Notes: generated from the letters alone by a model not told the origin. 64,000 bases of DNA from Kuschelorhynchus macadamiae (GCA_030620095.1 JAUTXW010004695.1:868001-932000); one strand, 5' to 3'. Positions 1 to 11,671 are shown, numbered from the stretch's first letter. Made by a program: numbers and translations.

Positions 1-101
1 GAAAAAAATTAGAAAAGTTAATTTTTCTCAAAAACTACTCAAACTTTCGTATGCTATGATGACAAAAAATACTCAAAATCAAGCGTAGAATTAGAATTTT
101 T
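1..101. repeat. Arm fragment of a mariner C-type element
   Basis: This stretch closely matches the inner part of the mariner C right arm near 61625-61728, and the left arm near 59670-59760 in reverse. It includes the shared run around ctcaaaaactactcaa. The match stops where the downstream coding fragment begins. The window therefore opens inside, or at the broken edge of, a second copy of that mariner. No transposase is attached to it here. Confidence 0.8.
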
Positions 102-106
102 AAGCC

Positions 107-670
107 GACCGGGTCTTTGGTCAGATTGAGCTGAAGCTACGTTCTCATGCTTTTATAAAAACACCAGAAAATACTATGAAATCTACAGAGAAAAAGGCGA
201 AGTTTGCAGGATTTGATTTAGTATTGTATGATGTAAAGCAGGCTGTAGATTCACTAAAAAAAAATCTGGGTATTAGTAAAGCCAAAAGAATAAAGATATT
301 ACGAAAGCCACAAACTAAACGACAAGATAAAATTTTTATTAAAACCGAGGTACTGTATAGGAATGATGATGCAACAAAACAGTTTTCTAATTTACTAAAA
401 CCTAAAAAGGGACTTAGCAGCATACGTTTACCTGTTTTACCCATGGGTCATCAGATTAAGGAAAAAAAACTGGATAGCCTATCAAAATTTTTGGTCAGTT
501 TGGCAGAAAAAGACTGGGCTGCAGATCCAGAACTCAAATGGTTGGAACCAATTTTAACAAACCAATTTCAAAAAAGTGCTGTTGGTTCTGAAGACCACCC
601 TAAGTGTGATGAATGCCAGGTTGACGAGTTTTGCTGCTGTCTTAAGGATGATAGCCTAGCCACCGTATGA
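107..670 (+). pseudogene. C-terminal fragment of an unidentified transposon-associated protein
   Basis: The frame is open from just after the mariner arm fragment to a TGA, about 188 codons, and reads DRVFGQIELKLRSHAF near its start. The first methionine codon at 176 is probably internal, because in-frame similarity of style continues upstream of it. The protein is basic in the middle, has an LLKPKKGLSSIRLP stretch, and ends in an acidic, cysteine-rich tail (CDECQVDEFCCC). I recall similar fragments being common in beetle repeats but cannot name the superfamily, so I assign no function. It is clearly 5'-truncated by the neighbouring repeat. It could also be part of the same dead element as the tyrosine recombinase at 1 kb, but nothing proves it. 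Confidence 0.5.
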
Positions 671-1030
671 ATATGCGTTTTACCGTTTTTAGTTAATTTG
701 TGTCCTTTAATTACATCTAAAGACAAACAAAAAATATTTTGTCCATTTAAGACAAACAAAACTTTGTTTGTCCAATGTTTTTTTTTTATTAAAACGTAAA
801 CTGTTCAATTGTAGTACAATACTTAATACTTTAAAACAATATATTTTTTTTACATTTTTTAAGTTTTTTTTTATTTCAGTATTGTACATAGTATACAAGC
901 AGTGAATTTTGGCCTTTCCTGAAAATTGTCCAAAATGAACATAACCTGATTAGAAAGTCTGCTCCTCAAATACGCGTGTCATTCATTATCAATCAAAACC
1001 AATTTTTGTCGTAGTAAAACCTGAGTGAAA

Positions 1031-1567
1031 GTGCTCTTAATAGATTCTTCAGACGAAGATTTGCCAGAGTCAGTGTTGGAAGCAGCTAGAACTGCAAACT
1101 CCAATCTGCTACCATCAAAATCCCGTCATAGATATGAGAAAGAATATATTCTGTTTAAAACCTGGTGTCAAACTAAAGGCATCTAAACTTTGAAAGAACC
1201 GGTTTTTTTTGGCATATTTCGGAAAAATTGCCATCAAATATTGCAGATTATCTGAAGCTCCCAAATCCTGAACTATATTCAGGCTACAGTTTTCGACGTT
1301 CAGTCACCACAATGCTTGCAGATTCCGGAGAAAGAATAACAAATATCACACCTCGGAGGTTGGAAATCTTCAACCGTGGCAGGAGGTTATTTAGAAAGCT
1401 CAACAAGTCTTCAAAAGAATCTATCCAATAAAGTATTAAACTTCAGTGCCATTCCTTCCACCAGCCACCAACTTTCACCAGTACAGTCTATCAAATCGAC
1501 CTCCTCCAACCAAAAAGTTACCTCCTCGGCGACGCGACGGTTACAACAACGACGGTTACATCGATAA
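1031..1567 (+). pseudogene. Tyrosine recombinase remnant (Crypton/DIRS-like)
   Basis: Two pieces of one protein survive. The first (from 1031) contains LLPSKSRHRYEKEY, the helical start of the core-binding domain seen in Crypton-like tyrosine recombinases of animals. The second (from 1228) contains LPNPELYSGYSFRRS, which aligns with the catalytic HxxR region written as GH-CFRRS in relatives; the histidine is replaced by tyrosine here. After a frameshift near 1360 the frame continues with WKSSTVAGGYLESS, the usual tail holding the nucleophile region. Most of the catalytic domain between the pieces is deleted, and stops interrupt the first piece. It is non-functional. The family call rests on recognised motifs, not on a database search. 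Confidence 0.6.
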
Positions 1568-1650
1568 GTAGTGAACAGAAAATTTATTATTTTCAAGTAG
1601 TTTATTGACAGCTACTTTATGAACAATTTTACAAAATATATGAAAAAAAA
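1568..1650. other. Short spacer
   Basis: AT-rich sequence between the recombinase remnant and the 3' end of the family G transposase. No terminal repeat could be recognised with confidence. Confidence 0.3.
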
Positions 1651-3018
1651 CTAAGCCATTTTTGAGGTTGACGGCTGTGATTCTAATGTTTCGATTCTTT
1701 CTAAATCGTTGTCCTACTCTGAAAATAATGAGGTTTCGTCGTCACTAACTGAAGATCCCAATGTGATAACTAAATCATCAATAACCGTTTCAATTTTGCC
1801 ATCTACTTCCCAGTATTTATCTCCAATATAACGAACATGTTTAACATACGATTTCCAATTTTCAGCCGATATTGAGTCAATCGCTTCTAATGTTATTTTA
1901 TTTAAATCTTTAATTGAAAATTCACCGGTGTTGCGTTCTCTAATATATTTTTTTTACTCCTGACCATGCAAGTTCAATAGGGTTTTAGTCGCACATGTAT
2001 GAAGGCAGCCTTAACGGTGTATGGCCGAAGTTACGTAAAAGACCGTCAATTTTATACTTTTTTCTCTAGGTTTGTTGGCTGATATTACTTCATATAATTG
2101 ATATTTTCTCCATGTTGGATCACATACAAGATTGTTCGATTTAAGCCACGATATCATATTAGCTTTTGTAGAGTATTTAGTTGACACTTTATCTTCTACG
2201 TGACAATACCACGACTAATTTGGAAGGAATGTTGGGTAGAAGCTTCTCAAGCAACCACTTTTTAAAATTATCTCTATTCATCTGTCCATGATAGTCTCTA
2301 GTTGTTAGTCCCGAGCGAAAAATTAAAGCAGCACCTGGAACAAATCCGGCTTCTGAACCAGCATGAACTATAGTAAAGCGTTTACTAGAGCAGATTCCCT
2401 GAACAACACCTGTAACACTTTCACTTTGCCAGCATTTCTTCACTGTCATATCATTATCTCCAGGTTTCGTCTAGATACACAATATTGCGTCCTTCGTGCC
2501 TATATTGCCTTACAGTTGATAGATATTTCACCCGCCAATGAAAAATATTTAGTCTCTCAATGAGCAATTTTCGTTTATTTTGGCATTTGCACCAAACAAA
2601 ACCATTTGATAGTAAAAGCCGATTTAAGGTTTTATATCCGTACGGAAAATCTATTTTGTTCTTTACAGCACGAAGTAGGGGTTTGCAGGTCGGAACCTTC
2701 TTCAAGTTTATATAAAAATCCTCTATTGTTCGTCGAATTACTTGAAAATCACCATCGTCAATTTTATCTATGTATGATAATCGGGGTATGTTTTTACCAA
2801 AAGATTTTAAAAGTGAAGTAGAACATGAGCGATCGTTATGTTCGAATTTTTCTTACACTACTTTCCAAAACACCAGTGTAAAATGTAGCGCGTTCTGTTC
2901 GATTTTGAATTGGAATAGTCAAACTATTATTTTCAGCTTCTCTAGTACAGGCCTCTATAACGCTCGCAGTAACTTCACGCGCACCGCTTCGAATTGTTTT
3001 TTCTCTTTTGCTCGCCAT
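1651..3018 (-). pseudogene. Tc1/mariner superfamily transposase, family G copy 1
   Basis: Read on the minus strand, the protein starts MASKREKTIRSGAREV and ends near QPSTSKMA. The first catalytic aspartate lies in YLDETW, followed at once by a 2-bp deletion that shifts the frame. The segment with GFVPGAALIFRSGLTT is preserved, but compared with family G copy 2 near 13.8 kb about 24 bp are missing where the second catalytic aspartate (MDNASYH) should be. The C-terminal third, including YIRERNTGEFSIKDL, is readable in pieces and extends beyond what copy 2 retains. Several frameshifts make it inactive. The DDE_3-type organisation places it in the IS630-Tc1-mariner superfamily; the exact family is not known to me. 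Confidence 0.75.
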
Positions 3019-3540
<522 letters not shown>

Positions 3541-3755
3541 GGAGTAGTTATTTCCCTGATTTAATTTTGTATAGTTGCCCTACACAGGGCTCAATAGTCT
3601 ATGGCAACCTGATGAGCTCTAAATAGAGCGAAATCGCGATCGTCATTTGTCTGAAATGGATCATTGCGTTTGCGCCATTGCAGGACATGTTCCAGGTAGA
3701 GGTCATGGTATCCTTGTTGTGACGTTGGTGTAGCGTCAATCAAAAATACATTAAC
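3541..3755 (+). repeat. Short hammerhead-bearing repeat unit, copy 1
   Basis: A unit of roughly 215 bp shared with 27797-28018 on the minus strand. The shared parts include the gttgccctacac lead-in, the hammerhead fold, and the downstream cttgttgtgacgttggtgta run. Copy 2 lacks about 60 bp present here between the fold and that run. No protein is encoded. The size and the ribozyme recall animal retrozymes (small non-coding retroelements with hammerhead ribozymes), but that is inference. Confidence 0.7.
3596..3652 (+). ncRNA. Type I hammerhead ribozyme
   Basis: All conserved core elements of a hammerhead are present in order. The strand 5' of the core (AGTC, then GGCAAC) is followed by CTGATGA at 3609-3615. 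Stem II is GCTC/GAGC (3616-3619 with 3626-3629) closing a six-base TAAATA loop. GAA at 3630-3632 follows, then a short stem III from A3633 to T3640, and the cleavage-site C3641. The 3' strand of stem I follows. Stem I pairing is weakened by what look like CpG transitions; the second copy at 27.9 kb complements these positions, so an ancestral stem of about six pairs plus an outer AGTC/GACT helix is plausible. Self-cleavage would occur after C3641. The core is intact; activity of this copy is uncertain because of stem I. Confidence 0.8.
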
Positions 3756-4740
3756 GAAAATAAATTATGTTTCTTTTAGGAGGTACGCCACTGTCGTTAC
3801 TCTAACAATACACTTAGCGCCATACCGTACAATAATAGACGAAAATGTGTGTGGGGCCCGTACAATGAATTAGTTAGAAATGGGTATAAGGGAAGCCTTT
3901 CAGGAATTATTAGTACTGTACGTTGTACCAGAAACAGATGTTTGTTTTGAATTTTCAAGTTGAGATTTAGCATATCATCCTATTTAAATGACGGAAACAC
4001 AAAAGAATTTCTTCACTTATTTTAACTAAGATGATCCTTATTGTTGTGCAGCAGGGCATATGTCAAGTCATAATTTGAAAACAATCTATTTAACTAACAT
4101 TCAAGTAAAAAGAAAAACCATACGTTAATTGTTTTACAAAAATGTTTTTATACAACAATATTAATATAATTAGCATTAATTTGAAGAAACAATTATGTAA
4201 ACCATTATGACAACCTTGTCTCTTCTTCACTGTTAAAAAGAGATAGTGATTTTACATAAAAAAAAAAAACGTTGTAATCATGTTACAAACGTAATTTTAG
4301 GTATTTTTGCTTTTTAAACTTAAAAAAAAATACATTTCTAGAGGTAAAATTACAGTTGAAAATTCCGTCATATTTACAATAAAAATAAAATTATTTTTAT
4401 TTTTAAAACTGTAAAAACAAGCAAGTAATTGTAAAAATACATTTATAGATGTAAAATTACAGTTGAAATTTTCGTCATACTTTTGGTAAAAATTCAATTA
4501 TTGAAACCGTATTTTTTGGAGTACTATTTTAGTATATTTAGTGGTATTTTTAAATTTTGCACATAAAACAAAACCTGGTTACAAGGAAAAGTGCCATTTA
4601 AAAATTCTGCTTCTTTGAATAAAACTAAGTTACTTTTTAGTGAATAATAATTCTGACTCAAATTTATTATAAAAACTAACACTAAACTAACTAACACTAA
4701 ATATATTAAATAATTATGAAATTGTAGTGGCAGATTCATG
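3756..4740. other. AT-rich intergenic stretch with a short internal repeat
   Basis: No gene is evident. A segment of about 60 bp at 4331-4390 recurs imperfectly at 4437-4495; both contain gtaaaattacagttgaaa. The sequence is otherwise AT-rich and unremarkable. Confidence 0.5.
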
Positions 4741-4893
4741 GTTTAAAACTATTTTTTGGGTTTTTCGCCTTATAAAATTGGAAAAAATAAAAAAATAAAA
4801 TATATTTACCTTATAAATTGAACAGATAGTCTTAAGTTCTGGATCCACTATGAAGGTACCCGAGGAAAGACACTGAAAAACGTTTGTTTTTTG

Positions 4894-4926
4894 GACGTTT
4901 CGGGGGAAAGTCTACCCCGTCTTCAG
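4894..4926 (-). ncRNA. Minimal hammerhead-like motif in the 5' PLE arm
   Basis: Read on the minus strand: CTGAAGA, one extra base, a GGGG/CCCC stem, then GAAACGTC. It is the inverted copy of the motif at 7598. Reported metazoan PLE terminal repeats contain minimal hammerheads with a nearly absent stem III, thought to work as dimers; this matches that description. Confidence 0.6.
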
Positions 4927-5417
4927 CAAACCCACAAGTAAAATACTAAAACCAGAATATTTCTTATGTTTCGTATCAGAAATATAACCAGAATGGCTAA
5001 TCTCTGACAAAATGTCAATGAATGTCAATTTAAAGGTGTTATTTTTAACTGTCAGAATAAGGTGCGAAATATGTGTATGTTCATTTTAATTTATTGTATT
5101 TTGAGGTGTCCTTTTTTTACTTCAGTATTTAGCAAATTTAACCAAGTGTTATTAAAACTAACGGAACAAGATGCTACACAATTATCTTTATTTAATAATA
5201 TTAAGGTACTTTCTTTTATTTTACGTTTTTTGGAACATGGTTCTTTTGCTAAAATACTAGAAGCATTCCAATTAATTTTATGATTGTTATCTAGTGCATG
5301 TTGGCAAATGTTTGATTTTTGAAATTCCCTATTTTTTATGTATGTTTGGTGTTCTTTAATTCTTTTGGCTAATGGCCTAGAGGTTTCACCTATAAACTAA
5401 AAAAAACAAAAACAAAT

Positions 5418-7424
5418 TCACTTAAATAAATTTAATAAACTTTTACAAGAGCAATTAAATAATGAAATGAATTTTCTTAAAAATAACAATGTAATAAATA
5501 AAACTGTAGTTAATGTATCAAATAGAGAAATTTCAGAGTCTGAAAAACTTGTTCTTTCTAAAGGTTTGAATTTTTCAGTTACACAAAAAACAATTTCTAA
5601 GTTTGATATCATTTCAGCAATTGAAGAAACGGTTCAAAATCTACCAGATGATCAAAAAGATGAATTTAGAATTAGAATTAAAATTGCTCTTGAAAAACCA
5701 CTTAAAATTAGACAAAATCTCACCCCCATAGAACAAAAAGCACTAAAAACACTTCAATCGGATAACACAATTAAAATTCTTATAGCAGATAAAGGTAATG
5801 CAACTGTTTTAATGGATTGTACTGACTACGAACAAAAAATAACGTCACTTATAAACGAAAACACTTACTCGAAATTAAATAAAGATCCAACAGAACTCAT
5901 AGAAAGAAAAATATACACTATGCTTAAAAAACATAAAAACCAATTTATAGATATTGAACGATTTAAATTAACACCACACCACATTTCTATGGGGTACCAA
6001 AAATTCACAAACCAAACATACCATTAAGACCAATAGTAAGTAGCGTAAACTCACCGACACATCCTTTAGCTAGGTTTGTTAAATATATTAAAACCGCTAG
6101 TAGGTAACACTAATTCATATATAAACAATTCACAACACTTCCTTGAGAAATTGTCTAATATTCAAATAAATATAAATAATACACTGGTAAGTTATGACAT
6201 CGTTAGTCTTTTTACAAATGTACCTGTAGATAAAACTTTAAAGATAGTAAGAAATAAACTTGAGAATGATAACAATGTTAGTGAACGTACATCATTAAAC
6301 ATTAATACTATTCTAGAATTACTAACTTTTTGTGTAAAAACCACTTATTTTCAATACAAAAACGAATATTACCAACAAAATTTTGGCATGGCTATGGGGT
6401 CTCCTTTATCTCCTTTACTAAGTAATATTTTTATGGAAAATTTTAAGTTAAATTATATTCAAAATTACGATCATAAACCACTTATTTGGTGGAGATACAT
6501 TGATGAACATTTTTTATATCTATGAACATGACGATCAACATTTAAAAAATTTTTTATATCATATTAACACCAAAGAACCAACAATTAAATTTACTATTGA
6601 AAAGGAAACAGACCAACAACTTCCATTTTTACACATACTTAACAAAAAAGACATACACAGTTTTGAAACAAAAGTATACAGAAAACCTACACACACAAAC
6701 AGATACTTAAATTTTTACTCAAATCATCCAATCATGGTTAAATAGGGAGTTGTAAAAAGTCTATATGATAGAGCAAAAATAATTTGCAAAAATCAAAATT
6801 TTATTAAAGAAAAAAATTTTATAAAAGATGTTTTAAATCAAAACAATTATCCTAATGATTTCGTTGAAAAATGATTTTTATGAATTTGAGAATCCAAAAG
6901 ACAAAAAAATCCAAAATAGACCAATTACAAACCTCTTTATACCATACATAACTAATTTATCAGATAAAATAAAATGAATAGGTAAACGTTTTAACATCAA
7001 AACGATCTTTAAAATACAAAATACACTTAGAAGTAAACTTACAAAAACAAAACCTAACAATGAACAAGAAAATACAAAAAATGTTATATATAAAATTCCG
7101 TGTCAATGCAATAAATTTTACATAGGTGAAACCTCTAGGCCATTAGCCAAAAGAATTAAAGAACACCAAACACACATAAAAAATAGGGAATTTCAAAAAT
7201 CAAACATTTGCCAACATGCACTAGATAACAATCATAACATTAATTGGAATGCTTCTAGTATTTTAATAAAAGAACCATGTTCCAAAAAACGTAAAATAAA
7301 AGAAAGTGCCTTAATATTATTAAATAAAGATAATTGTGTAGCATCTTGTTCCGTTAGTTTTAATAACACTTGGTTAAATTTGCTAAATATTGAAGTAAGA
7401 AAAGGACACCTCAAAATACAATAA
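5418..7424 (+). pseudogene. Penelope-like reverse transcriptase with GIY-YIG endonuclease
   Basis: A first frame (from the arm junction to 6027) covers the N-terminal region with ILIADKGNATVLMD. A frameshift then leads to YGVPKIHKPNIPLRPIVSS, the usual PLE signature. The next frame (6076-6525) holds the palm motif LVSYDIVSLFTNVP with the first catalytic Asp, FGMAMGSPLSPLLSNIFM, and WWRYIDEHF where YxDD is expected, so the second Asp of the pair is Glu. After another frameshift come ETKVYRKPTHTNRYL and, from about 7080, the GIY-YIG domain with VIYKIPC, FYIGETSRPLAKRIKEH and a Cys-rich start. A methionine at 5467 is present, but homologous sequence extends upstream of it. At least three frame breaks and the YIDE change make it inactive. 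Confidence 0.85.
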
Positions 7425-7597
7425 ATTAAAATGAACATACTCTAGGTACACATATTTCGCACCTTATTCTAACAATTAAAAATAACACCTTTAAATTGAC
7501 ATTCATAGACATTTTGTCAGAGGTTAGCCATTCTGGTTATATTTCTGATACGAAACATAAGATATATTCTGCCTTTAGTATTTTATTTGTAGGTTTG

Positions 7598-7630
7598 CTG
7601 AAGACGGGGTAGACTTTCCCCCGAAACGTC
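7598..7630 (+). ncRNA. Minimal hammerhead-like motif in the 3' PLE arm
   Basis: CTGAAGA, an extra C, a GGGG/CCCC stem with loop TAGACTTT, then GAAACGTC. It lies in the untranslated part of the PLE arm, about 170 bases after the nuclease stop codon. Confidence 0.6.
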
Positions 7631-7783
7631 CAGAAAACAAACGTTTTTCAGTGTCTTTCCTCGGGTACCTTCATAGTGGACCCAGAACTTAGGACTATCT
7701 ATTCAATTTATAAGGTAAATATATTTTATTTTTTTATTTTTTCCAATTTTCTAAGGTAAAAAACCCAAAAAATAGTTTTAAAC

Positions 7784-9040
7784 TAAATATATTACTGAAA
7801 ATGTGTATGGAATTTATGTAAAAATATCTACTTACTCAGGTAAAATGATGGAAAAAACATTACTTTGTATACGTTAAGATGAGATTTGCAAAAATAAAAA
7901 TAATAAACCTTACGTTAAAGTCACGTTAACTTAAAATGTTATTAAAAATCTCATTCTTCATTCATTTTTTCAAGGACACAAATAGAGATCGGTAACGGCG
8001 TTATAACGTAAGCATTTTAGTTTTATGGCTAAAGTTATTGCTAAAATATGCTGCTTTATGTTTGGTTTCAGTTCTAATTTTCCATTTGTAACAAATTTAA
8101 ATAACAAATATGCTGAATATACTGCTTGAAAATGACGATGGCTTTTAAACAAACATAAAAGAGCATGCTGTTAGCAACAAAAGTAGTTAGGTATGGTTTA
8201 TTCGAAAAAAAACTCACAACTAGCTTAACAAAATGTATTTTATGATACAAAACTAAACAAAAGCATATGATAACTAAAATTATTGAAATCTAGTTTTTTT
8301 TATGGAAATCTTATAGAATGTATAGTGAATAATGCATCTAATGTTACAATAAACACGTCATAATTTCCTAATTTTTACCTAATTTTTACACCAAATACTT
8401 CACTTGAATTCAGATATTACTATCACCGCCGATTATTTTTTAAGTCATCTAGTTTTACAGGATATGTTGATTTTAACACTAAAACGGGCTCTGAAACACT
8501 TTAAACCTAAAAATAGCCATGCACTGCCAAACGATTAATGAACAAGGATAATAAAAATGTGGGGTTGGATGTTAAAATGTCTTCTTCTTTTATTTTTCTT
8601 TTGCTTCTGACCAGCGTCACGTGCCACGTAGGGTAAAATTATGAAAACTCATGAAACATACACCAACCTTTTAGTAAAATTTGAATGCATAATGAATTTT
8701 CACAGATCTTTGGTAATTCGTGAAATACTTATACATTTACATTATTAAATTGTTTTTTTACATGTAATAGTGTAAAAACACATTTTAATAGTAAAATATT
8801 GATGACAATTAAGTAAAATTTTGACTAAGGTAGAATAACAGAACCCATTTATTATTTTTACAGTTAAAATTATGTAATTTTAACCCAATTTTTAATAGTA
8901 TTGTTGTTTTGACATATGATACAGAATGCAGCTAATAAATGCAATTTTCCAAAAGTACTTACAAGTTTTGTGGTAATAGTGTATTAAAACTTCAACCCCC
9001 AGCGACTGATATTGGGAAACGAGCACTCAACCCGAACATG
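7784..9040. other. AT-rich stretch with no recognised gene
   Basis: I see no coding similarity, terminal repeat or RNA gene between the PLE and the Tc1 remnant. Confidence 0.4.
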
Positions 9041-9208
9041 TTTTTTTTTCACGAATTTGGTACTAAAATAGTACAGTGGGTCATTGACAAAACTAAATTT
9101 TCGGTAACAGCTGCTGGAATCGTAGACCACGCCCTCTCCAAGGCTATTCTAAGGCTGCGTTTGTCTGTTATTGTTGACCGTACTGCTGGAACTCGTATAC
9201 GCCGGTCC

Positions 9209-9216
9209 AATTCTTC
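9209..9216. repeat. 8-bp target-site duplication, left of hAT copy 1
   Basis: AATTCTTC, repeated exactly at 11664-11671. Eight-base duplications are the hallmark of hAT transposition. Confidence 0.95.
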
Positions 9217-11663
9217 CAGGGGCGTGCAGTCCATTGTAACAAGGGAAGCAGTGCTTCCCCAAAAAAAATTACGAAACATATTCTAAAATATAATTTTTGA
9301 AATAGGAAACCATTAATTTAGTTTATAGTAAAAATGCTAAAATATTATCTTAATTATCAAGCCCATAATAAATGCGGCCTTGACTCCGACCGGGCCACAA
9401 TAGAATATCGAATAGAAAAGCTTCTCTGCAGCTAAAAAATGCTTGATTTATGAATAAAACTTTCCACCGGCTATTTGCGCTTTTTGCAATAAATTTTACA
9501 TGGGGGCGGAAAATCGTTGGAGTTCTTGTTTGAACGGCTATCCGTGTGTTGTGTGATACGTACGTCGCGTCGTGCATGGTGCGATATGGAAGACAATAAT
9601 AGGGACGTGGATATGCAAATACGTCAACTTCGGCTGTCGGTAATAACGTTGAAAATGTTGGAGAATTTAGTAAGAAGATTGTGTGTGAATGTATGGTGTT
9701 TGTCTTAATAATAAAAGGATTTTCAACATTAAACTCCGCTGATAAGCTTCAAATAATTTCCAAGGGAAGGGCAAAACTGCCTATAAAAAATTTAACCATA
9801 AAAATGAAAAACTGTATTAGAAATTTTTATCCGGAAAAACAATACGAACAATTTAAAGGGCTGGGTGTGAAAATATAAGTAAGTTATTTTGTTGGCCATG
9901 TTTACTTTTTGAAAATGAAAAAGGTCTCTGGAATAAAACTGGTTTTTCCGATTTAAACAATTTCCATAAAGCTGTAAAAAGAGAAAAAATCTTTGGCAAT
10001 ACCAGAATTGAACACGCCCTTAATAAACAGTTGAAAATTAGTCACCGCAAACACAATAAACTAGTCGATAAAAATACGCAAATATTTAGAAGGCTTATCG
10101 ATGTTGTTTGTTTTTTCGGACAGCACGAATTGGGATTTAGAGGTCAGGACGAAACCAGGGTTTCTTCAAATAGAGGAAATTTTCAAAATGTACTTAGTTT
10201 AATGGCTGATTGCTGAATGATTTAATTTCCGCTGTTGCAACCATTATTCTAAAAAGAATTAAGCAGGAGATTGGCGAGGCGCGGTTCATTGCTTTTGTTC
10301 TGGACGAAGCAACTGATATCACTAATTTTAGCCAATTATCTATAGTAATACGCTACGTTAAAACAGACGGAAGTATTCAAGAGCGATTTTTAGGTTTTAA
10401 GAATGTGTCCGAAAATCGTACAGCAGATGCATTATATACCGTAGTTTATAATGTTACTAAAGAAATTAATAGAGAGAAAAAATTAGTTGCTCAAAGCTAT
10501 GATGGAGCTGCAGTGATGGCAGGACACTTAGGGGGTCTGCAAGCTGAAGTTCGAAAAACTTTTGCAAGTGTTTGTCCATTATTTTGCTCATAAATTAAAT
10601 TTAGTTTTATCCCAGTCCATCAATCACATTAAAGAGTGTAAAGTATTTTTCGTTACTTTTTAGTGGCATGGCTGCTTTTTGCCAAGTCAACAAAACGTAC
10701 ACAAGCTTTGGACTCCATTGTCCACAAACGATTGCCCAAAGTAGCTCCTACTAGGTGGAACTATAATGGAAGGCAGTAACAGTATCTGAAAATTGTGAAT
10801 CACTGATTGAACTATTTGCGAATATAATAGAAAATAATGAAACGTGGGACTCAGAAGCAATAAATAGTTCGAGGGAGTTTTACTGTTTGAAACGAGATTT
10901 TAATTTTAATTATTTGTTGAACATATTTTCAGAAATATTTCCGTTCCATATTACAAACTAAAACAAATGATAGTGCATTTGCCTAAAAAAGTGGATGGTT
11001 TTAAGTCCACGTTAAGCCAAAAAAGAGATGACTTTGACCTATTTTGGGACAAAACGATGACGTTAAATGTAGAGCTACAAGCCAAGCGTCTTCGAACAGA
11101 CAAAATGAACTGTAGATTTAACGGTTTAAATGATTTTAAATTCCTCGAGCACTGCAATTTTGATGCATTTAAAGGAAAAACTTTTCCAGAAGATGCGTTT
11201 AAATGTCTTCTTCTTCATAATGGTCAGTTCTTCGATCGAGTGTTACTGCGATCTGAACTAAAAGTGATTTACGAAACTAATGACATTAGCACAAAAAATA
11301 ACGCTAAGGAACTAATGCAATTTTTAAAAGACAAGGAGCTGGAAGATGCCTACACCGAAGTGTCGAAATTGTGTGAATTAGTATTGACAATAGCTGCTAC
11401 AAGTTCATCAGTAGAACGCAACTTTTCAACACTTAAACGTATAAAAAATTTCGTGAGAAATTCAACAGGGCAGGAAAGACTTTCGCATACATCGCTGTTG
11501 TCCATTGAAAATAAACTTCTCCAAAATGTGTCGGAGCATCTACGTTTTTATAATGACGTCATTAACGAATTTTCAAAAAATAATCGAACAATCGAATTAC
11601 ATGACAAATAGGTAAGTTTTTAAAAATTGCTTCCCTTTCTTACAATTTCACCGCACGCCCCTG
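9217..11663 (+). mobile_element. hAT transposon copy 1
   Basis: The termini are inverted repeats: the left starts caggggcgtgcagtcc and the right ends in the reverse complement of caggggcgtgcggtg. The element is bounded by perfect AATTCTTC duplications and sits inside the Tc1 transposase gene. It belongs to the same family as the copy at 38885-41521. Confidence 0.95.
9586..11611 (+). pseudogene. hAT transposase (zinc finger MYM/DUF4371 type), copy 1
   Basis: The ATG at 9586 (MEDNNRDVDMQI) matches the start in copy 2. A one-base deletion shortly after shifts the frame relative to copy 2. Recognisable in order are a TTF-type zinc finger region ending FCWPCLLFENEKGLWNK, GQHELGFRGQDETRVSSNRG, the catalytic block FVLDEATDITNFSQLS, AQSYDGAAVMAGHLGG, and the C-terminal dimerisation domain LVLTIAATSSSVERNFSTL followed by TGQERLS. 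About 70 bp are missing after SLMADC. Several stops and frameshifts make it inactive. Proteins of this type are often annotated as zinc finger MYM-like in insect genomes. Confidence 0.85.
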
Positions 11664-11671
11664 AATTCTTC
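11664..11671. repeat. 8-bp target-site duplication, right of hAT copy 1
   Basis: AATTCTTC, partner of 9209-9216. Confidence 0.95.

Larger units (their letters stand above)
4741..7783 (+). mobile_element. Penelope-like element with inverted terminal arms
   Basis: A plus-strand PLE body is bounded by two copies of the same sequence in opposite orientation. The 5' arm (4741-5392) is the reverse complement of the 3' arm (7122-7783), and both include the last part of the GIY-YIG coding sequence. PLEs are known for such pseudo-LTR arrangements, direct or inverted, made during target-primed reverse transcription. Each arm carries one minimal hammerhead-like motif. No convincing target-site duplication could be seen at the outer ends. 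Confidence 0.85.

Noticed and set aside
740..775. Palindrome gacaaacaaaactttgtttgtc as a terminator
   Set aside because: Isolated AT-rich palindrome with no gene it would end; eukaryotic context.
8939..9286. 115-codon plus-strand open frame
   Set aside because: It is antisense to the Tc1 transposase C-terminus and runs into the hAT end.
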